Assembly (NCBI GenBank): GCA_017163975.1
Contig: JAFFSR010000018.1
Location: forward strand, 434,001 to 498,000
Source of the DNA: Anastatus disparis
Lineage: Eukaryota > Arthropoda > Insecta > Hymenoptera > Eupelmidae
Direction of reading: 5' to 3'
Length of the DNA stretch: 64,000 nt
Below the pieces are notes generated by a model, which saw only the letters and a list, made by a program, of their open reading frames with translations, did not search any database and was not told the origin of the DNA. The position numbers and the translations under genes are program-made. Position 1 is the stretch's first letter. The number at the start of each line of letters is the position of its first letter. This document shows positions 13,462 through 24,714 of this stretch, piece by piece.

Positions 13462-13608
13462 CTCATCATTAATATCAAGTTTATCTTATTAACAAAAGGA
13501 AATGCCACCTTAATTTCATCAATTCAAAAATTTAATATCGCCTTTGGCACCATTCTGGTTTACATTGTTTCAGTTTTTTTTTCGTCCGTTTGACGAAGGT
13601 GGGCGGTA

Positions 13609-14213
13609 TATTTAATGTTACGTCAAAATACGTGTCACCTATGACTCAGTTCGAAGCGAACTAGCTTACTAATGCGCAACCGTCTTCGCGTCGCTTCCAT
13701 CTAGCGTGCCAAAGGCAAGAGGACCCACGCTCTCTTACTTGGATACGAGCCAGCAACCAAGCAGCAGTTCTTACTCTACTCACTCGCCTCACCAACATAC
13801 AGTCCATTATTCTAGCTGCGCTTTCACAAGAAGAGAACAAATCGACTGAAGAAGGAAATCATCGGTTTTAAGCAGTGAACGAAGATAACTAGCCATCAAG
13901 ATTAAAAGCACTAATTATTTTATCTCATTACAATTTAGAAACAAAATTGTGACTTTATAGTTAAATTCATTTATTAATTAATGTAAATTCAGTGAAACTT
14001 TATTGTTTAAACAGTGAATATTATCTACCTTTAATCTCAAATATCAATTTAAATAATGCTTCAGTTTATAGCTTACAATTACGTTGAAATAAAAGAAAGA
14101 AATTTACTTGTTCATTTTTACCTTAAACGCACTCTATGTAAAATTTAATAAAGTGCTCTTTGTTACCAGCTAAAATATTAATGACTACACCTTTATTATG
14201 TTTAGATCAAACA
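13609..14213 (+). repeat. BEL/Pao 3' LTR
   Basis: A 605-bp repeat of the 5' LTR; its first bases are TATTTAATG where the 5' copy has TGTTTAATG, so the terminal G is mutated. A purine-rich GAAGGTGGGCGG stretch just upstream (13595-13606) is the expected polypurine tract. The 5-base CAGCT duplication follows at 14214-14218. Confidence 0.92.
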
Positions 14214-14218
14214 CAGCT

Positions 14219-15460
14219 ACTATTGCTAAAATGACTAGAGCACAGAAAAATTTTTTAGAAAAGGTAGGTAACTTATATATAATATATTTTTATATAATAA
14301 TGTATATATAGGTATGTCCATTTATATCCTAACCTCGAAAATGACAACTCTATTTCTGACATATCTATGAAAAAATCGACTAAAACTTAGAAATGTTAAA
14401 TTATAACCGTCAGAGAACCGTTAGAATATATACAAAGTAACATTATTTGTTTATTGATGAAAATGGACAACCATGTGATGAAGAAATTTCAAAAAATTTT
14501 TAACCGAAAAATAAACTGACTTCAAAAACATTGCACTAAAAAATAATGAATAATATATTATCCTTAGAAACTATACGCATACTACGTATCTAACATATGC
14601 GTAGCGAACATATTGTAGACTATCTAATTTTTTGGGGAATTTTCAAAATGCTCTAAAATTACAACCATGCTAAGGATATCAGTTTTTAAAAGTTTACCTA
14701 CTTTTGGCAGTCGCAAAGTATTTCTCTGCAAATTTTTGAATAAATTCATTGAGTAATTTGTGTACAATACAAAAAAATAAAAAATAAATTTTTTTTTTTT
14801 AATGGCTCTAAAAAAAAGCTACGCTAAGAAAATCAATTTTCATTAGCTTCTCCTCAGTTAGACAAAAAAATAAATTGTATGCAAAACTGGAAGCAAATCG
14901 ATCGACACGTTTTTAAAATTTGATTGGTGTAACAAATATATGCATACACACACATACATACAGACATTTTCTAGAAATCACTTTTTTCGATTCCTTAGTC
15001 AAAATATGTACAAGTTAATCAAAAAATAGAAAAAAATTTTTTACCGATATTATGAGAAAGTAAATGGCATATAAATTGTTATATCTCAAGTTGGAAATGA
15101 GATATCATAAAAATTCGAAATCATATCAATTATGTACAAATATTTGTAACAAGTTAAAAGATCAATACAAAGAAATGCAAAAAGCTTTTTTTATTAAATT
15201 TTTAAATTTTTTGTTGGTTTTATTAATAATTAAATTAATATTTTAAATATATTTTTAAATAACAATCTAATTACCTAATGCATAAGCCTTAATATGAGCC
15301 GTGTTAAGCTCCATAAAGTTCAATAGAACCAGGGATATATCGATCATAATAAGTTTTAAGCGTGAGTGAAGCGTATTTTGTTATAACAAAATCCTAAATC
15401 ACTAAATCTCAAGTTTCAAATAAGATATCGTAAAAATTCAAAACCAAGCAAATTTTCATA
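14219..15460. other. AT-rich sequence with a relic of the 46-kb repeat family
   Basis: No gene is seen. Segment 14790-15040 (minus orientation) resembles the microsatellite-bearing repeat at 1-480 and 46150-46430, with a short ACAC/ACAT tract at 14946-14965. ORFs here are AT-driven. Confidence 0.6.
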
Positions 15461-15464
15461 TTAA

Positions 15465-15837
15465 GGGGATGTAAAACGGACACTACACCCGTACACATGA
15501 ATTTAGTCTATCTTTTCATTTTATTGCAAAACTTGAGGAAAAAAATGCTTTAGCTCGTAGTATTTACCATGAAAATTATTCAGTTAATTTTTCAAATAAA
15601 TTCATTCATTAGTTATTGAGAATTTTGGATTCCAATAATAATTACTAAAATTTCTCGATTTTTTACCAGAATCCAAATATCTTAAAAACTAATGAATATA
15701 TTTATTTGAAAATTTAACTAAATAATAATCATGGTACATACTACAATCTAATGCATTTATTTTCTGAAAATTCAACAATAAAATGGAAAGACTGTTAATA
15801 TTTATGAGTACAGGTGTAGTGTCCGCTTTACATCTCC
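15465..15837. mobile_element. TTAA-flanked fold-back MITE, 373 bp
   Basis: Flanked by TTAA at 15461-15464 and 15838-15841. The ends GGGGATGTAAAACGGACACT and GGAGATGTAAAGCGGACACT (reverse complement of the right end) are inverted repeats, and the arms pair over nearly the full length. A second copy of almost identical length is at 28690-29063. It has no coding potential. Confidence 0.92.
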
Positions 15838-15979
15838 TTAATAAGGAACAATTTTTCTCTTCAAAACGTCTCTGTATTTTCAATAGTTAATGTTTAATAG
15901 CGTTATGAACATTCAAATTGTTTATAACAAAAAAAAGATCACTAGTTGATTCATTTTAGTTTATACATATTAGTTGGTT

Positions 15980-16476
15980 CATTTTATTCCATGAAGTTGG
16001 ACTTCTCTAAGAATCGTAGATTGTGAGTCTAAACTTTTTAATAAAATTGACAAATGATCAATAGTTCTTATTGCGGTATGTTCAGCTATAAAAATGATAA
16101 TTTTAGCTCTGCCATTTTCCTACTTTCTGTCAACATGGGTTTCACAAATTGATCAATTTTTTGTACTGTCACTGTATCTTTATCTCTTTGTAATGCTATG
16201 ATGTGTTTGACAGTTTGCATGTACTCGAGTAAGTTTTTCCGTTGAGCAGCCAAATATGCTGAACATACTTTACAATAGACTTGCTTATTAGCGGGATTAG
16301 GTGGTGCTTTCGTTAACCAGCCTAAATATATTGCAAGTTTTTAAATTTCATTGTGAAATGTGAATTCATGAATTCAGTGAAATCGTTAATAACCTATATT
16401 TACCTGCAAAACAACTTTCACTCTCCCACTTTACGGTATAATTTCGTCCGTAAGATTTTTTCTTTCTCGGTGACAT
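15980..16476 (-). pseudogene. Two-exon zf-BED (hAT-like) protein relic
   Basis: On the minus strand an ATG at 16476 opens MSPRKKKSYGRNYTVKWESE, then a CAG/GTAAAT donor (exon 16476-16404). An acceptor TTTAG precedes exon 2 at 16321, and the phase-1 join is in frame. Exon 2 has GWLTKAP, YCKVCSAYLAA and a histidine after YMQTVK, a CxxC...H zf-BED-like arrangement, followed by KIDQFVKPML. Near 16100 a one-base loss shifts the frame; beyond it IAEHTAIRTIDHLSILLKSL matches what usually follows in arthropod zf-BED proteins, ending at TGA 15980-15982. It is probably a transposase N-terminus or a duplicated derivative. Not recognised as a specific gene. Confidence 0.6.
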
Positions 16477-16778
16477 TTTTTTAGTTCAAATTTAAAAATT
16501 ATTATCAATTAACAACTCTCTAAGTATTACACGTGGAGATATGAAGGACTAAGTTATTTAGTATCTTACTGCTTTCAGAATGGAAAAAAGACTTGGCCGA
16601 ACGGTTTACAAAACAGTGAGATAGAAAGAGATCGAATGAGTGATTCTTATATATTTGACTATTGTAATGACCGAGTATTTTGACGTTTTGACAGCACCAC
16701 ACGCATATTATTTTAGGCGCGAGTTACGAAACGTGGTACTTTGTTTTATTCCGAAAATGTTTATTCTATTTGCAATTA

Positions 16779-17824
16779 CCCTGGTAGAAAATAGACCATT
16801 CAAAAATGGCCATTAGTCATTTATTAGTCATTTTTTTATGACTAATTTTTTAATCACAAAATGACCAAAATATGGCGAAATTGCTAATATATATAGATAT
16901 ATACTTTATGCAAATAAATTTATAGATATATTTCTTTTCTTCAGCGAAGAGATTTTCTTTACAAAAATTAACTTGCTAATACGGTAAAGTTAAAACGGAT
17001 CACAAAAAGCCTAAAAATTATGTTACAGCATAATAAAAATGACAGAGACTTTAAATAAATATTTTAGAGATTTAAGGTTAGTCCTCAGGCTGCCATGACT
17101 CTGTTTTAACCTTACTTTGCAAATACGCTAAAAGAGAGTGAGAGAGGAAGAGAAAACGAGGAAGAGAGAAAAAGCGTTAGAGTTTCCAAAACTTGAGAGA
17201 ACTGCAAAACAGACACAAATTAATAAAGTAGTTCATTTTTTGAAAAGTACGGAGTTTTCAAATAAGAAAAGAAAATTTAAAAAAAGGAAGAAAATAGACT
17301 AATTTATCATCAAGTCAATAAGTTTAACAAGTCTATTGGAGAAGAGTAGGAAAGTGTAAAATTTGAGGTTATTAAAAACAGTGTAAACAATAGTTGCAGT
17401 GAGAATGAATTAACTGTTGAAGAAAGCTGTGATATAGTTCTCAAGACTGTGATTTAGAAAAAATTTGTTAACCACACTAACTGATGTAATATCGTGAATG
17501 GGATACATAAATTTAATTTTTTCATCAAACTCGTTTTTCATTAAAAATAATTGATAAAAGTTATATTGTGGTTACAAATTTTATTTAATATTAATATTGT
17601 TTCATAGTTTAGTATAATATTTAATAATAAAAATAAATTAATGTATTATCTATTATAATAATATAATAAAATGATTGATCATATTTATAACAGTTTTTGA
17701 CTATTAACCGTCGTCAATAAGCGGATAAATTGGTCATTTTCTGATTAATATTGGTCATTTCTTGGTCATTTTTTCTAAAACTGGTCAAAATATGACCAAA
17801 TAATAGTGAAATTTTCTACCAGGG
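16779..17824. mobile_element. TA-flanked non-autonomous element, 1046 bp
   Basis: The terminal inverted repeats CCCTGGTAGAAAAT / ATTTTCTACCAGGG are flanked by TA (16777-16778, 17825-17826). Inside each end are multiple TGGTCATTTT / AATGACCA motifs in opposite orientations (16800-16880; 17730-17810), possible transposase-binding sites. The centre has a purine-rich GAGAGA stretch at 17130-17175. No ORF of note. Confidence 0.85.
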
Positions 17825-17826
17825 TA

Positions 17827-18700
17827 ATTGTGTGAGAAGTAGAAAGATTTAAAAATTAGGATTTATTTTTAAATTTTTTTAGGCGAGTCGATGTATGGTG
17901 GATTTGAGAGTTTAGGATTTAGTTTAAAGTCAAGTTTTGAGGTTTGACTATCTAGAGGAATTTCTAGGGTGTTTTAATATAGTGACTAGAGGTATTCTAC
18001 AGGGAAACCAAGCGCCGTCTAGAGGCAGATTTCGAGACTATCTGGCAATACTGGTTGAGCTCGGTAACCAAGAAATTCTAATTCTACTCATAAAAAACTA
18101 CTAAAAAATACGAAGTTAATGAAAGACCTGAAACTTTATATTCTAGCGTCGTCAGCGCATGGACTAATTGTCAGAAGGAAACAAGCTTAAAAAAACTAAT
18201 TTTCTTAGCACAATTTTAACTTTAGAGTATTTTAAAAATTTTGAAAAAATTTTCATTTTTTATTATTTTTTATTTAAGTACTTTCACAGTAGCGAGAAAA
18301 CTAAGGAAATTCATATACAAGAAAATATTCTCAGAAGCTATACCAAACTGATTCGACAGCGGTTATAGGCATGACAATAACGAGCTGCGCTAGAAATTTT
18401 GATTATACTTAAATGTAGCAATACGAATACCCTGTAAATCATAAGATTATGAGCGTTGTGGAAAGATACGCGGTACCTAGTGTTAGTTCGACAATCATAT
18501 AAATCTTTTTAATAGTTCCATTAACTTTTTTAAATAGACTTAATGAATTTTGGAAAACTGGACATCTCAAAAATATATCTCTAAATGCAAGATTATAGAC
18601 GCTTGAATTTATGGTAATTTATTTTTGAAAATACTAGTTTTCGGAAATTCATTAAACTCATTTTAGTAAGTTTAAAAACGGAGTTTTCTTAGTATATTTG
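17827..18700. other. AT-rich sequence with a fragment of the 165-bp repeat unit
   Basis: Positions 18185-18265 match the unit of the array at 46.2-47.9 kb (AACTAATTTTCTTAGCNCA followed by TTTTAA...TTTAGAG). No coding region is supported. Confidence 0.5.
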
Positions 18701-18859
18701 TGAATAAAGCACATGTAACGTGCAATGGTGCTTGTATCATTCAGCCACCGAGAACGAGTTTCAACCTCGAAGTGAGCGATTGACGACCCTACATCATTGG
18801 ATTTTGGAACGCATGCGCGCATTCACCTATACTTATAATGTTTTGAAGTTTGGCCAACG

Positions 18860-19108
18860 AACTTGGCTGTTCAAGTCATTCCACATATTCTGATGAAATT
18901 AGGCTCCGCTAGCGGACTGTCTGGCTATTCTACGCATTCCGGCAAAGTCAGGCTTCTCCAGCTCACCTAGGTACAGCCGCACACCTGGATACAGCTAGGC
19001 TCTGTGAGCACGTCTAGGTATTTCACGTATTCCAGAATAGCCAGGCATCGCTAACGCGCTCAGGTATTCCACGTATTCCAGAATAACCAAGCTTCGCTTC
19101 CGAACTTA
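18860..19108. repeat. GC-richer minisatellite, ~48-bp units
   Basis: About five diverged units. The last two, 19013-19060 and 19061-19107, share TATTCCACGTATTCCAGAAT followed by an ACCAGGC/AGCCAGGC-like stretch and a CTTCGCTNNCG segment. Earlier units are recognisable by the CCACATATTC / TACGCATTCC core. The block stands out from its AT-rich surroundings. Confidence 0.7.
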
Positions 19109-19138
19109 ATTATATCAAGTATTGCAGCTCCCTTATCT

Positions 19139-19832
19139 AAAAAAATTTCCCATTCTTCTAAGAAGGCGGAGCTTCTTTATACACACGTATAGATAGCTAA
19201 CATTTTTTACTTACGGTTGACTTTTTTTAATACATTAATAATTTTACATTAATGATTTTTTTAGCATTAAAAACTAGAATCTAGCTACTGTTACTATTTA
19301 TTTATCAATTAACATATTATTTCTCGATATGTTTATTTTATTAACCGATCTATATTTTGTTTCCCTAAATTTAGTTGGCAATATTAAGATTTAGTTTAAA
19401 GACAAATTCTAAGACGGAAATATTCTAAGAGATCAAAAATCAACAATATTTTTTTTAACAATATTGTTGAATTTTATTATTAATTATTAATAATTTACAA
19501 GAAATATTGTTGCAAAAAATATTGATTTCTGATCTCTTAGAATATTTCCTTCTTAGAGTTTGTCTATAAACTAAATCTTAATATTGCCAACTACATTTAG
19601 GGAAACAAAATATAGAACTGTTAATAAAATAAAAATATTGAGAAATGATATTTTGATTGAAAAATAACTAATAACAGTAGCAAAATTCTAGTTTTTAATG
19701 CTAAAAAAATCATTAATGTAAAATTATTAATATAGTAAAAAAAAAGTTATCTGTAAGTAAAAAATGTTAGCGTTGTTACCCGTGTATAGAGAAGCTACAC
19801 CTTCTTAGGAGAAGCAAACAATTTTTTAAATA
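19139..19832. mobile_element. Fold-back element with ~310-bp arms
   Basis: Arms pair from TTCTAAGAAGGCGGAGCTTC on the left to the inverse of CTCCTAAGAAGGTGTAGCTT on the right, running in to a centre around 19455-19500 (AACAATATTG). Internal blocks such as TTTCCCTAAATTTAGTTGGC have their inverse on the other arm. The exact ends and the target duplication are unclear. No ORF. Confidence 0.8.
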
Positions 19833-20618
19833 GACCAGTCAAAATCAGGTTTTATTCTGCCAAAATCAGTAACTGGAAACGACCTATGCGATCATTTAAA
19901 AGATAGTCCGTAGATGTTTACTTATATGGTTTGGACTAGCAACTATGATTATTTATTAGTTATTAACAAATTAGTGCAAAAAAACTCGTTTTTTTTTTGT
20001 TTTTTGCTAATAAAACGAAAACTATTTGACGAATTATGATGATGTCGATAGAAAAGTTGTAGAGAATTGAATTATCAACAAAACGAGAGGTCGAACAATC
20101 CGATCAGTTTATTAGAACTTAAGAAAATTCGGAAAAACCGGAAAACTTTTCATTTTTAAAAAAAATTCATAACTATGTTGTTTATTAATATAAGAGCTGA
20201 AATTTGGCACAGAAGTAGATAATTATATCTACTTTTAACATGTCAAAGGCAGATACTATCGGATAATTAGTTTCTGTGCAATTGCAATTTATTTATTTTT
20301 TTTTCGATATTCCTCCCTTCTTTATATTACCGATTGAGAACGTCGTACAGACATTTTTAAAAGGGTTTTGAAAACTAGAAACAATATACTATTAAACGTA
20401 TATTTTAAGTTTTCATTAAAATTGTGTAAAAAGGGTGAAATATGCACTCGAACATCGACGTAAACGGTCGAGCGCGCGGTACACAGCAAAAAGTGGGGAT
20501 GGAGGATAAACTGTAAAATACCTTTAGATTTCATTATTTGTGAAATCTGAATAGGAAATCAGATTCTTCGGTTAAAAATACTTCAATTAATAAATAAAAC
20601 ACTTTAATATAAGTGCAA
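19833..20618. other. AT-rich spacer, no gene seen
   Basis: There are no recognisable coding motifs or long repeats. A short ORF on the minus strand at 20322-20534 lacks any supporting feature. Confidence 0.5.
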
Positions 20619-20639
20619 GATATTTACATATTTATCTTA

Positions 20640-22310
20640 ATAAAAGATTTTTGGGCTTGAGACCAGCATAAAAATATATGGCTGCATTAAAAGCTTATAA
20701 AAAGCATTGTTTGTTGTCGCTAAAAAAACTTTATACAAACATATAAATTTATTGTTTATTGTCGTTAAAAAAAGCTTACAAATTTATTTTTTATAATCAC
20801 TAAAAGAAACTTATAAATTTATGTCTCATTGTCGTTAAAAAAAGCGTACAAATTTATTGTTTACTGTCGCTAAAAAAGATTACAAATTCATTTATTATTG
20901 TTGCTGAAGCGTACAGATTTATTGTTTATTGTCACCAAAAAAATTTAATATAAGCATACAAATTTATTAGTTGTCGTTAAAAGAAGCTTACAAATTTATT
21001 TTTATTGTCGCTAATAAAAGCGTACAAATTTATTGTTTTGTAACATGGCAAAATTGCCATGCTACTTAAACCCCGCTTTTATAATACGATAGTATATGCG
21101 GCAGAAGGAAGACCTTAAATTCGCGCGCGGTTAAGAGAGAGACAACGCCGGTCAAGCTAAAGCCAACCCCAAGCCACTATACCCGCGTGCACAGCACATC
21201 ACGAAGCCATTAATATACAGTCAAGCTTAACCAATGTGCCTAGTCTACGCATAGCCTGACTCTAGCAGTCAAGTAGACGGAAAAGGCAAGAGTATAAGGT
21301 GGCGCGCATAGCGTGCCGCATGAAGAAGGAAAAGCATCCATCTTGGGATGCTCATTCCTTCTGCCGTTCGTCTACAGGTCGGTCGACGTGAAGCCTTTTT
21401 GTACTAGCGCAGCTAATTGTATAGAGCGAAACACTTTTTCGATAACTCTCGTGATTGCGATTTCTGTGAAAACAAGAGAGTATTCCTGGCGTGAGTGTGT
21501 GAAAGCATAAATGCTTTATTATAGCCTTGATTTATATTAAGCTTTACGAGTAAGATACATCGTGATTTTTCCTTATTCTGTGCGCGTGTGTGCTGGTGAC
21601 CACGTGTGCGGTATTAGTTAGTGCGCCCGTTTTTCTTTCTAGCTTCCGTTCAAGCTAATTTGTTATGTAATTTTCCAGCAAACTACCCCATATAAATTTA
21701 TTACGCGCATTGTTAGCTCTCTTTTCGCCGCGTTGCTGTAATAGTAGCACAATTAAAATAACGTACGGAGTCGCGTCCGTTAACGCGACTGGCGCCTTTT
21801 TTAGTGTATAGCTAGTAGTTGTGAATTAATAAAATACATAAAGTCCTGATATTTCAGCTGATTTCTTTTCTTTATTTTATGTGAATATTTTTAGTGTAAG
21901 AACCAGATATACCTCTAGCTATACATTTAGCTAATCTTGAACGGTCACCTGATCCCCATGGCCGTTACAGTTTATTGTCGCTAAAAAAAGATTATAAAAG
22001 CGTACAAATTTATTATTTGTTGTCGCTAAAAGAAGCTTACAAAATCATTTTCATTGTCGATAAAAAAGGTTACATATTTATTCTTCATAATTGCAAAAAG
22101 AAACTTCTAAATTTATATTTTATTGTCGCTGAAAAAAGCGTACAAATTTATTGTTTAGTGTCGTTAAAAAATATGTATATCTGTTTTTACTATTTTTAAA
22201 AAAAGTTTACAAATTTATTTTTATTGTCGTTGAAAAAAAGCATACAGATTTATATTATTTTAAAAATTTTAGTATTTTTTTTTTATTGTTGCTAAAATTA
22301 ATTTTATAAA
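20640..22310 (+). repeat. Left arm: tandem ~36-bp TTTATTGTCGCTAAAAAAAG units
   Basis: More than fifteen diverged units with the core TTTATTGTCGCTAAAAAAAG and CTTACAAA. They form one continuous arm, interrupted between 21039 and 21969 by a solo LTR. The right arm shows the inverse core (TTTTTAGCGACAATAAA). Arms built from tandem repeats recall Drosophila foldback elements (family knowledge), but the sequence is not related as far as I can see. Confidence 0.9.
21039..21969 (+). mobile_element. Solo LTR, 931 bp
   Basis: Begins TGTAACATGGC and ends GGCCGTTACA, with TGTAAC...GTTACA as terminal inverted bases. It is flanked by GTTT on both sides (21035-21038, 21970-21973), inside the tandem-repeat arm. 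It is much richer in GC than its surroundings and has an AATAAAATACATAAAG polyadenylation-like signal at about 21827. No internal retrotransposon sequence remains, as expected after LTR-LTR recombination. The parent family is not identified. Confidence 0.85.
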
Positions 22311-24190
22311 CTACTTTTAAACTATCACTGAAAAAAATTTATAAATTCATAAAAATAAAATATATTCTCATTAACAAAATATGAAAAATTATTATTGTTA
22401 TTACATGTAAATATTTTTATTTTTATTTTTTGAAACATTTTAAAGGTGTATATAAATAATTATTATTTTAAAAATATAATTCATAGATTATATTACTTAA
22501 TATTAATAAATTTTCATAATAATTTTCATCATTTTTAATACCTTTTATGTCGAAATCGACATTATTTATTAGATATTAAAAAATTTCTTAATTAAATCTT
22601 AATTTAATTATATGCTTTATTACATTAAAAACTACATCACATCTTATATATTTTCTTTTTTTTTAAATATAAGCAGTTAATTAATTTACATTGTTTAATA
22701 TTTTAATTAATTTTATTTTTTTAATTGTAATTTAAATATAACTATTTTTACCCAATATATCAAGAAAAAACGTTTATAAAAAAGTAATTTTAACTTTGAT
22801 GAATGTTTATAACATTTTATGTTTATCTATATATTTATATAAAAATATTGATAAACATCAATATAGAAATACATAGCATATTAGTAATGATACTATATAG
22901 TAAAAAAACGTTTTAAATTTTTTTCCTTGTTTTTTTGTCTATTTGACATAAATTATAACAAATGAAAACCTTACATGTAATGTTTCAAAAAACATTTCAT
23001 GTAAAGTTTTAAAATTATTTAATAGATTTTGCAATTAAATTTTACAAAATTCATAATTGAATTTCACGATAAACTTTCGAAAATGTTTCTTAAAATATAT
23101 TAGAAATATTGCAACAAAACATTTTATAATATATTTAAAAGAGAACATATATATGAGTAAATCCTCCATAGTGTTCAAAATTTCACCTACAATAAAACAG
23201 AAAAAAAAAATTACAGACACACGTATAAAATAAATTTTTTCTGAATTTTAACATATTATAATAAAAGAAAAAAACCGTGTTACTCACTTTAGAGGATAGT
23301 CTTTTTGAGGTACATCTATGAAACTAGGTAATTAATGTTAATCCAAAAAATTTAATAACTAGAAAAAATTAAATGATTTTCAGAATACTTGAAATTATAC
23401 TTCAAAACCAACTTAAAAATTCCATTGAATACTATAAAATAGTAAATTAAAAAGTTCACAACAGAGAAAAGATGCACAGAGAAAAAGCTCAGGGTTTCAT
23501 ATTAGAAGATAAAAACATATTTTCAAAGATGAATTACGTTTTTTAATTATAATTTCAAAGAAACACAGAACTTTATCCACACTAAACACACGTTCCTAAT
23601 AAATAAATTTCTGTTTGTGCTTCTTAATATTACCTTTTGATATAGTTTAAAACGTCATCGCTGAATATTCTTTTTTACAACATCATATGTTCAACAAAAA
23701 AGTAAATTATATAAATTTTTGGTAACATTTTAATAATTATTCAAAAAATACTTCTGTTAACATGCACACGTCCAAGATCTTGTTTTCCCAAAAGTATGTA
23801 CATAGATACAGCTTTGGTGTGAATTTTAGATCAAAAGAACAATAGTCATTTTTTTTAATAGCGATAATTTATCATTTTACATGACCTGGTAACATTTAAA
23901 ATTGAAGTAAAAAACCTTTTTTCCCCATTCACCATAAAATGACATGTGTACTTATAATCCAAACTAAATCAGAATTATTTTCTGATATATCAATAAATCA
24001 GTAAACATTTGCTGAAAAGATATGCTATCTCATGTTTACGAGTAATGACAAAGTAACATGAATTTTTAAAGTATGGAAGATTTACTCGTATATATATAAG
24101 TTATAAATAATGAAACTTAATAATATTGAAAAATATTAAATTACACTATAGATAATATAATAAGTATTATTATATTAATTTAGCAATAAA
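22311..24190. other. Non-coding interior of copy A
   Basis: Extremely AT-rich. Segment 22758-23140 is nearly identical to 34102-34500 of copy B and lies at the same relative position, between left arm and zinc-finger gene. No gene is supported. Confidence 0.65.
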
Positions 24191-24191
24191 T

Positions 24192-24565
24192 ATGTTTACT
24201 TGCACTAAATGCAATCGATCATTTGAGAGACATAACCATTTATTGAAACATAATAAGAAATTTCATTCATCAAAAATATATATTTGTTATATATATGGAA
24301 CAATATTAAAATATAAAAGAGGTTATATATAAGACATTTAAAAAAACATAACAAACCTGAAAAATTAGAATGCTCTATTTGCAAAAATAAATATATAAGA
24401 AATGAACATTTAATAAGACACTTACAAAGTCATGCATATAATTATAATAATATTTGCAACATTTGTGGAAAAGGATTTCATCGAAAAGATAATTTATTAC
24501 GTCACATAAAAATACATAATAATGAAGAGTATATATTAACAACATTAAAAAAATTAATACAATAA
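24192..24565 (+). pseudogene. C2H2 zinc-finger ORF, copy A (broken)
   Basis: Nearly identical in DNA to the intact ORF at 37475-37846. Starts MFTCTKCNRSFERHNHLLKH. In finger 2 a change turns the second zinc-binding cysteine region KCG into IYG, and a 2-base insertion (TATATATAAG instead of TATATAAG, about 24325) shifts the frame to a stop. Fingers 3 and 4 remain readable in the shifted frame (CSICKNKYIRN; CNICGKGFHRKD). A DNA- or RNA-binding role is inferred from the finger pattern only. Confidence 0.8.
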
Positions 24566-24714
24566 ATATATAAAAATAATATCTTATTTATAATATTTAA
24601 TTACTTTTATATTTATATAATACTTTTAAAAAAATACATTATAAGAAATGTATAATCAACTTATTTATCATTAACATTTATTAAATTATTAAATAATTTA
24701 TTTATAGAATTAAC

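Larger units (their letters stand above)
5072..14213 (+). mobile_element. BEL/Pao LTR retrotransposon, complete but inactive
   Basis: Two long terminal repeats bound gag and pol reading frames in the order gag, protease, RT, RNase H, integrase, which is the BEL/Pao order. The 5-base duplication CAGCT sits at 5067-5071 and 14214-14218, immediately outside the LTRs. At least six in-frame stops (near 8022, 8658, 10788, 11760, 11964 and 12180), a 5' gag frameshift and a MITE in the integrase show it cannot make its own proteins. It is inserted in a gypsy RNase H relic. BEL/Pao elements are insect retrotransposons that replicate through an RNA intermediate; no envelope-like gene is seen. Confidence 0.93.

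Noticed and set aside
21313..21510. 65-codon ORF
   Set aside because: Lies inside the solo LTR and has no protein motif.
20640..22310. CRISPR-like regular repeats
   Set aside because: Units are adjacent tandem repeats without unique spacers, diverged, inverted at the other end of an element, and the genome is clearly eukaryotic.
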